From Bacillota bacterium (lineage in GTDB: Bacteria; Bacillota; Clostridia; Acetivibrionales; DTU013): 64,000 nt of DNA. The DNA is taken from positions 1 through 64,000 of the forward strand of contig JAEYRB010000054.1 of assembly GCA_023409735.1 (NCBI GenBank), read 5' to 3'. Positions 61,597 through 64,000 of this stretch are shown here, piece after piece. A program made the position numbers and the translations under genes. The notes below the pieces were generated by a model, which did no database searches, was not told where the DNA came from, and was given only the letters and a program-made list of their open reading frames with translations. Each line of letters opens with the position of its first letter. Within the stretch, counting starts at the first letter, position 1.

Positions 61597-63465
61597 CTAT
61601 TGAAGTTCTACAGGGTAAAAAGGATATCGTCCCGTTACACAATCCTTTGACATGTAATTAAACAGAAAGGCCCTATTATCGTCCTCTGAATAATCAAACA
61701 CAGTGCTGCCCTGCTCTGGATTAATATTATCATTTATGCTTAGATGAAGCTTATCAAAATGAACTCTCTTATAAAGCAGTCTGTGTGGCATTCCAAACGC
61801 TTCGGGAATTATTCCTTCAACATGCTCAGCGTTTTTTAAATAATCATAGCACTTGTTGTTAAATTCAGAATCAGAACGCCTTTGCATAAAATCAGGAAGC
61901 GTTCCTGTATTATCTGATGCAAGAAAGTCAAGGCGCAAAAGCTCTGAAAACAACATGTAATCTTTACCTTTCATAACGCCTCTCGCAAAATTACCGATTA
62001 TTTTGAAAAGCTGTCTGAGGCCAATATGTATGTCCATGTAGCCATTTAGCAAATTGTACTTATAAAAGCTTTCAAAGAATTCAAAGGGAGATGAAAAGCA
62101 TTTACTAATTATGTGCTCCAGTGAATACACAAACCTTGTGCTGTTGTAATACCTTTCCACCAATTCTGCTATGCCCTTCAATACAATAAGCTCGTCATAG
62201 CTTATGAAGCTGCTGCAAAGGACTTCATAAGGCGGATATCTGGTATAAACGTATTTTTTGTCAGCTGCTTGTGCAATTAGTCTGGTTCCCTTTAGGAATT
62301 TAAGGAATCCCAGCTGCAGCTGATGCGGTCGTATACTGTACAGATCATTAAAGGAACGCCCAAAGGATAAGTAATCCTCATAGGGCAAGCCTGCAATCAG
62401 GTCTGCATGAACATGTACGTTACCGCTTCTTCTTAATGTGCTAAGGTTAGTCATAAGAGCCTTTAGATCAGTCTTGCGAATTACTGCACTGAGAGCATCA
62501 TGATTCGTAGTCTGCACGCCTGCCTCGATTTGGAATAATCCCTTTGGAGCACCCTTAAGAAGCTCAATAGTCTCCTCATCAAAAAGATCGGCGCCCACCT
62601 CAAAGTGGAAATTACAGCTCAGACCTGCTTTCACACCTTCTCTTGATTTTCTGTCAAGCTCGATAATATGCTTTATTATTATTTTGGATCGTTCTCTATG
62701 CGCATTAAAGGTTCTGTCAACAAATTTGATCTGCTTCACTCCATATGAAACCAGTCTGTCCATTTCCTTAAGTATTTTATCTAATGAAAAATATCTTACT
62801 CCCTCAGTTGCTGATGAAAGGCAATAGCTGCAGGAAAACGGACACCCTCTTGAGGTCTCGAAATAAACTATCTTATTTTTTAACGTTGAAAGCATTTCAT
62901 CTGTATATGGTGAAGCAATACAGTCAAGGTCATGAATAACTGCAGGCTTGTTCAGCTTTATTTCGTTATTGCTTCTATAGGAAATCCCGGGTATAGCCGC
63001 CAATACATTATCTGCCAGAGGCAAGAGCACAACCTCGCCGTTATCTGTTGCAGTACTTTGACTCTGTTGCTGTTTTTCACGGGCTATCTGCTTTACAAGT
63101 GCAGGAAAAGCTTCCTCCCCTTCTCCAGAGATAATATAGTCTATACATTCATATTTGCTTAAAATTTCCCATTGATTATATGATACTTCAGGCCCACCAA
63201 GGATAAGTATCGTATTCGGAAGCAGCTTTTTCAGACTGCCTGCAAGCTTCAACACATGGCTGATATTCCATATATAGCATGAAAAGGCAAATACATCAGG
63301 CTTATGTACATAGATGGCTGCAAGCAGCTCATCCATTGTTTCATTAATCGTCTTTTCTAATACCTCGACTGTTCCGCATTCAGCCCCGCAAGCAGCTTTA
63401 AGATACCATGGTGCAAGAGCCGAGTGTATAAATTTTGAGTTAAGTGCGATTACTAAGGTTTTCAT
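61597..63465 (-). CDS. B12-binding radical SAM protein, DUF4080 type
   Basis: The product (about 622 residues) has an N-terminal cobalamin-binding domain (VIALNSKFIHSALAPWYLK, ILILGGPEVSYN), then a radical SAM core with the cluster motif CPFSCSYC (about residue 200) and a C-terminal DUF4080 domain. It resembles the methyltransferase-type radical SAM enzymes (MiaB-like/B12 group) of Clostridia; the substrate is unknown. ATG 63465 (MKTLVIALNS) is preferred by homology; ATG 63501 is also in frame. No operon partner is clear. Confidence 0.88.
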   Translation of the reverse strand: MKTLVIALNSKFIHSALAPWYLKAACGAECGTVEVLEKTINETMDELLAAIYVHKPDVFAFSCYIWNISHVLKLAGSLKKLLPNTILILGGPEVSYNQWEILSKYECIDYIISGEGEEAFPALVKQIAREKQQQSQSTATDNGEVVLLPLADNVLAAIPGISYRSNNEIKLNKPAVIHDLDCIASPYTDEMLSTLKNKIVYFETSRGCPFSCSYCLSSATEGVRYFSLDKILKEMDRLVSYGVKQIKFVDRTFNAHRERSKIIIKHIIELDRKSREGVKAGLSCNFHFEVGADLFDEETIELLKGAPKGLFQIEAGVQTTNHDALSAVIRKTDLKALMTNLSTLRRSGNVHVHADLIAGLPYEDYLSFGRSFNDLYSIRPHQLQLGFLKFLKGTRLIAQAADKKYVYTRYPPYEVLCSSFISYDELIVLKGIAELVERYYNSTRFVYSLEHIISKCFSSPFEFFESFYKYNLLNGYMDIHIGLRQLFKIIGNFARGVMKGKDYMLFSELLRLDFLASDNTGTLPDFMQRRSDSEFNNKCYDYLKNAEHVEGIIPEAFGMPHRLLYKRVHFDKLHLSINDNINPEQGSTVFDYSEDDNRAFLFNYMSKDCVTGRYPFYPVELQ

Positions 63466-63643
63466 GCTATCAAGTGTACCTTTCATAAATAGAAGCTTCA
63501 TAAAACCAATTCCGCTTCATCTGCTGCAGAATTTCTTTCCCTATTATAACACATCAAAGAAATTTTTCGTTTGTAGAAATAATTTCTTACTTTCTAGTGT
63601 GTTTCAACAAGGCGAGTAATATTTAATGCCTTGTTATAACACA

Positions 63644-64000
63644 TCAATTTAAAAATATACTTTCCCTAATGACTCTTACCCATTCTCCAAAAACCTGATT
63701 TAAGTAATCAACATAATTCTTCCTCCTGACATTTTCTGATATGGTAAGCATATTTTCAGCAATTACCTCATCATTTATTGAATACTTTACAAAGCCCGCT
63801 TCAATACCAGCATAAACAGGCGCATTTAATATTTCAGGCACATACTCAGTCTTTTTAAGCATTCCGGCTTCTTTTTCACTTAAGGGCAGTTCAATAGTCT
63901 TATCTGTTTTCAAGACTACAGATTTTGCCACACCTCTTTTTACAGGAACCTCGGCATATTTATCTCCCATATTCATGATCCGGTACATTTTGTAATTTCT
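63644..64000 (-). CDS. D-alanyl-D-alanine carboxypeptidase, C-terminal part (truncated by window edge)
   Basis: The frame stays open to the right edge, so the 5' part lies outside the window. The visible about 119 residues match the C-terminal PBP5_C domain plus tail of DacA/DacF-type carboxypeptidases (GDKYAEVPVKRGVAKSVVLK ... AGFVKYSI). Such proteins trim the pentapeptide of peptidoglycan and are exported. The catalytic SxxK part is not visible, so the assignment rests on the tail alone. Confidence 0.7.
   Translation of the reverse strand, partial: RNYKMYRIMNMGDKYAEVPVKRGVAKSVVLKTDKTIELPLSEKEAGMLKKTEYVPEILNAPVYAGIEAGFVKYSINDEVIAENMLTISENVRRKNYVDYLNQVFGEWVRVIRESIFLN

Noticed and set aside
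1..64000. CRISPR array or prophage
   Set aside because: No regularly spaced repeats with unique spacers, no integrase, terminase, capsid or cas-like proteins were seen.

Overview
The window looks like chromosome of an anaerobic, endospore-forming, saccharolytic Clostridia (Firmicutes) member. This rests on the low-GC backbone, strong AGGAGG-type ribosome binding sites, the sporulation-associated prkA-yhbH-spoVR operon, a CIRCE operator at htpG, the large one-chain PurL, a ZTP riboswitch, a B12-dependent radical SAM protein of the DUF4080 type and Tad-like pseudopilins. Species cannot be named from the sequence alone.

Layout. 1-245: what looks like the end of an IS21-type element, then rpmB. 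0.9-7.6 kb: a membrane protein of unknown function, an FtsA-like actin fold protein with extra C-terminal repeats, a glgA-nth pair and an LD-carboxypeptidase. 7.9-15.2 kb: purL, divergent from a LysR regulator, then an XRE-cupin regulator and an acyl-CoA synthetase. 15.4-21.3 kb: htpG with CIRCE, PilZ, a class IV aminotransferase, a HAD phosphatase that seems to start at ATT, small ORFs, and an esterase followed by a broken gene. 21.4-36.9 kb: an island of visibly higher GC. It holds a carbohydrate operon (LplB/YtcP-type ABC importer, lipoprotein binding protein, secreted GH30, cytoplasmic GH30, GH2 beta-mannosidase-like enzyme, nucleoside hydrolase) divergent from a YesN/YesM two-component pair, with ISAs1 and IS3 transposase remnants at its left side and a 22-bp direct repeat at its right side. 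37-43.9 kb: OFA-family transporter, tRNA-Thr, two routes of S-adenosylhomocysteine disposal (amidohydrolase/deaminase and AhcY), an HTH-methyltransferase fusion and a lipoprotein. 44-45 kb: a gene-poor stretch with a cluster of hairpins and tRNA-Val. 45.1-49.7 kb: prkA-yhbH-spoVR. 50-56.3 kb: ZIP transporter, a double flavodoxin-like protein, a ZTP-riboswitch-controlled AICAR transformylase plus archaeal-type IMP cyclohydrolase (PurO), and TrpB2. 56.4-61.4 kb: a candidate structured RNA and three Tad-like pseudopilin genes. 61.6-64 kb: the radical SAM protein and the 3' end of a D-Ala-D-Ala carboxypeptidase gene cut by the window edge.

How the parts work together. PurL, AICAR transformylase and PurO all belong to de novo purine synthesis, and the ZTP riboswitch links the last two steps to 10-formyl-THF supply. 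The GH operon reads as a complete uptake route: outside cleavage by the secreted GH30, import by the ABC system (no ATPase gene is present, so a shared MsmK-type ATPase is implied), inside cleavage by the second GH30 and GH2, and sensing by YesM/YesN.

The most notable observations are two genes that appear to use ATT as start codon, a tandemly repeated and decaying copy of the AICAR transformylase gene tail, the CIRCE at htpG, the ZTP riboswitch over a split purH/PurO pair, a structured RNA candidate with a perfect 13-bp closing stem at 56.5 kb, a four-hairpin cluster at 44.1 kb, and the IS-flanked glycan island. I found no CRISPR array, phage, or recognised defence system.
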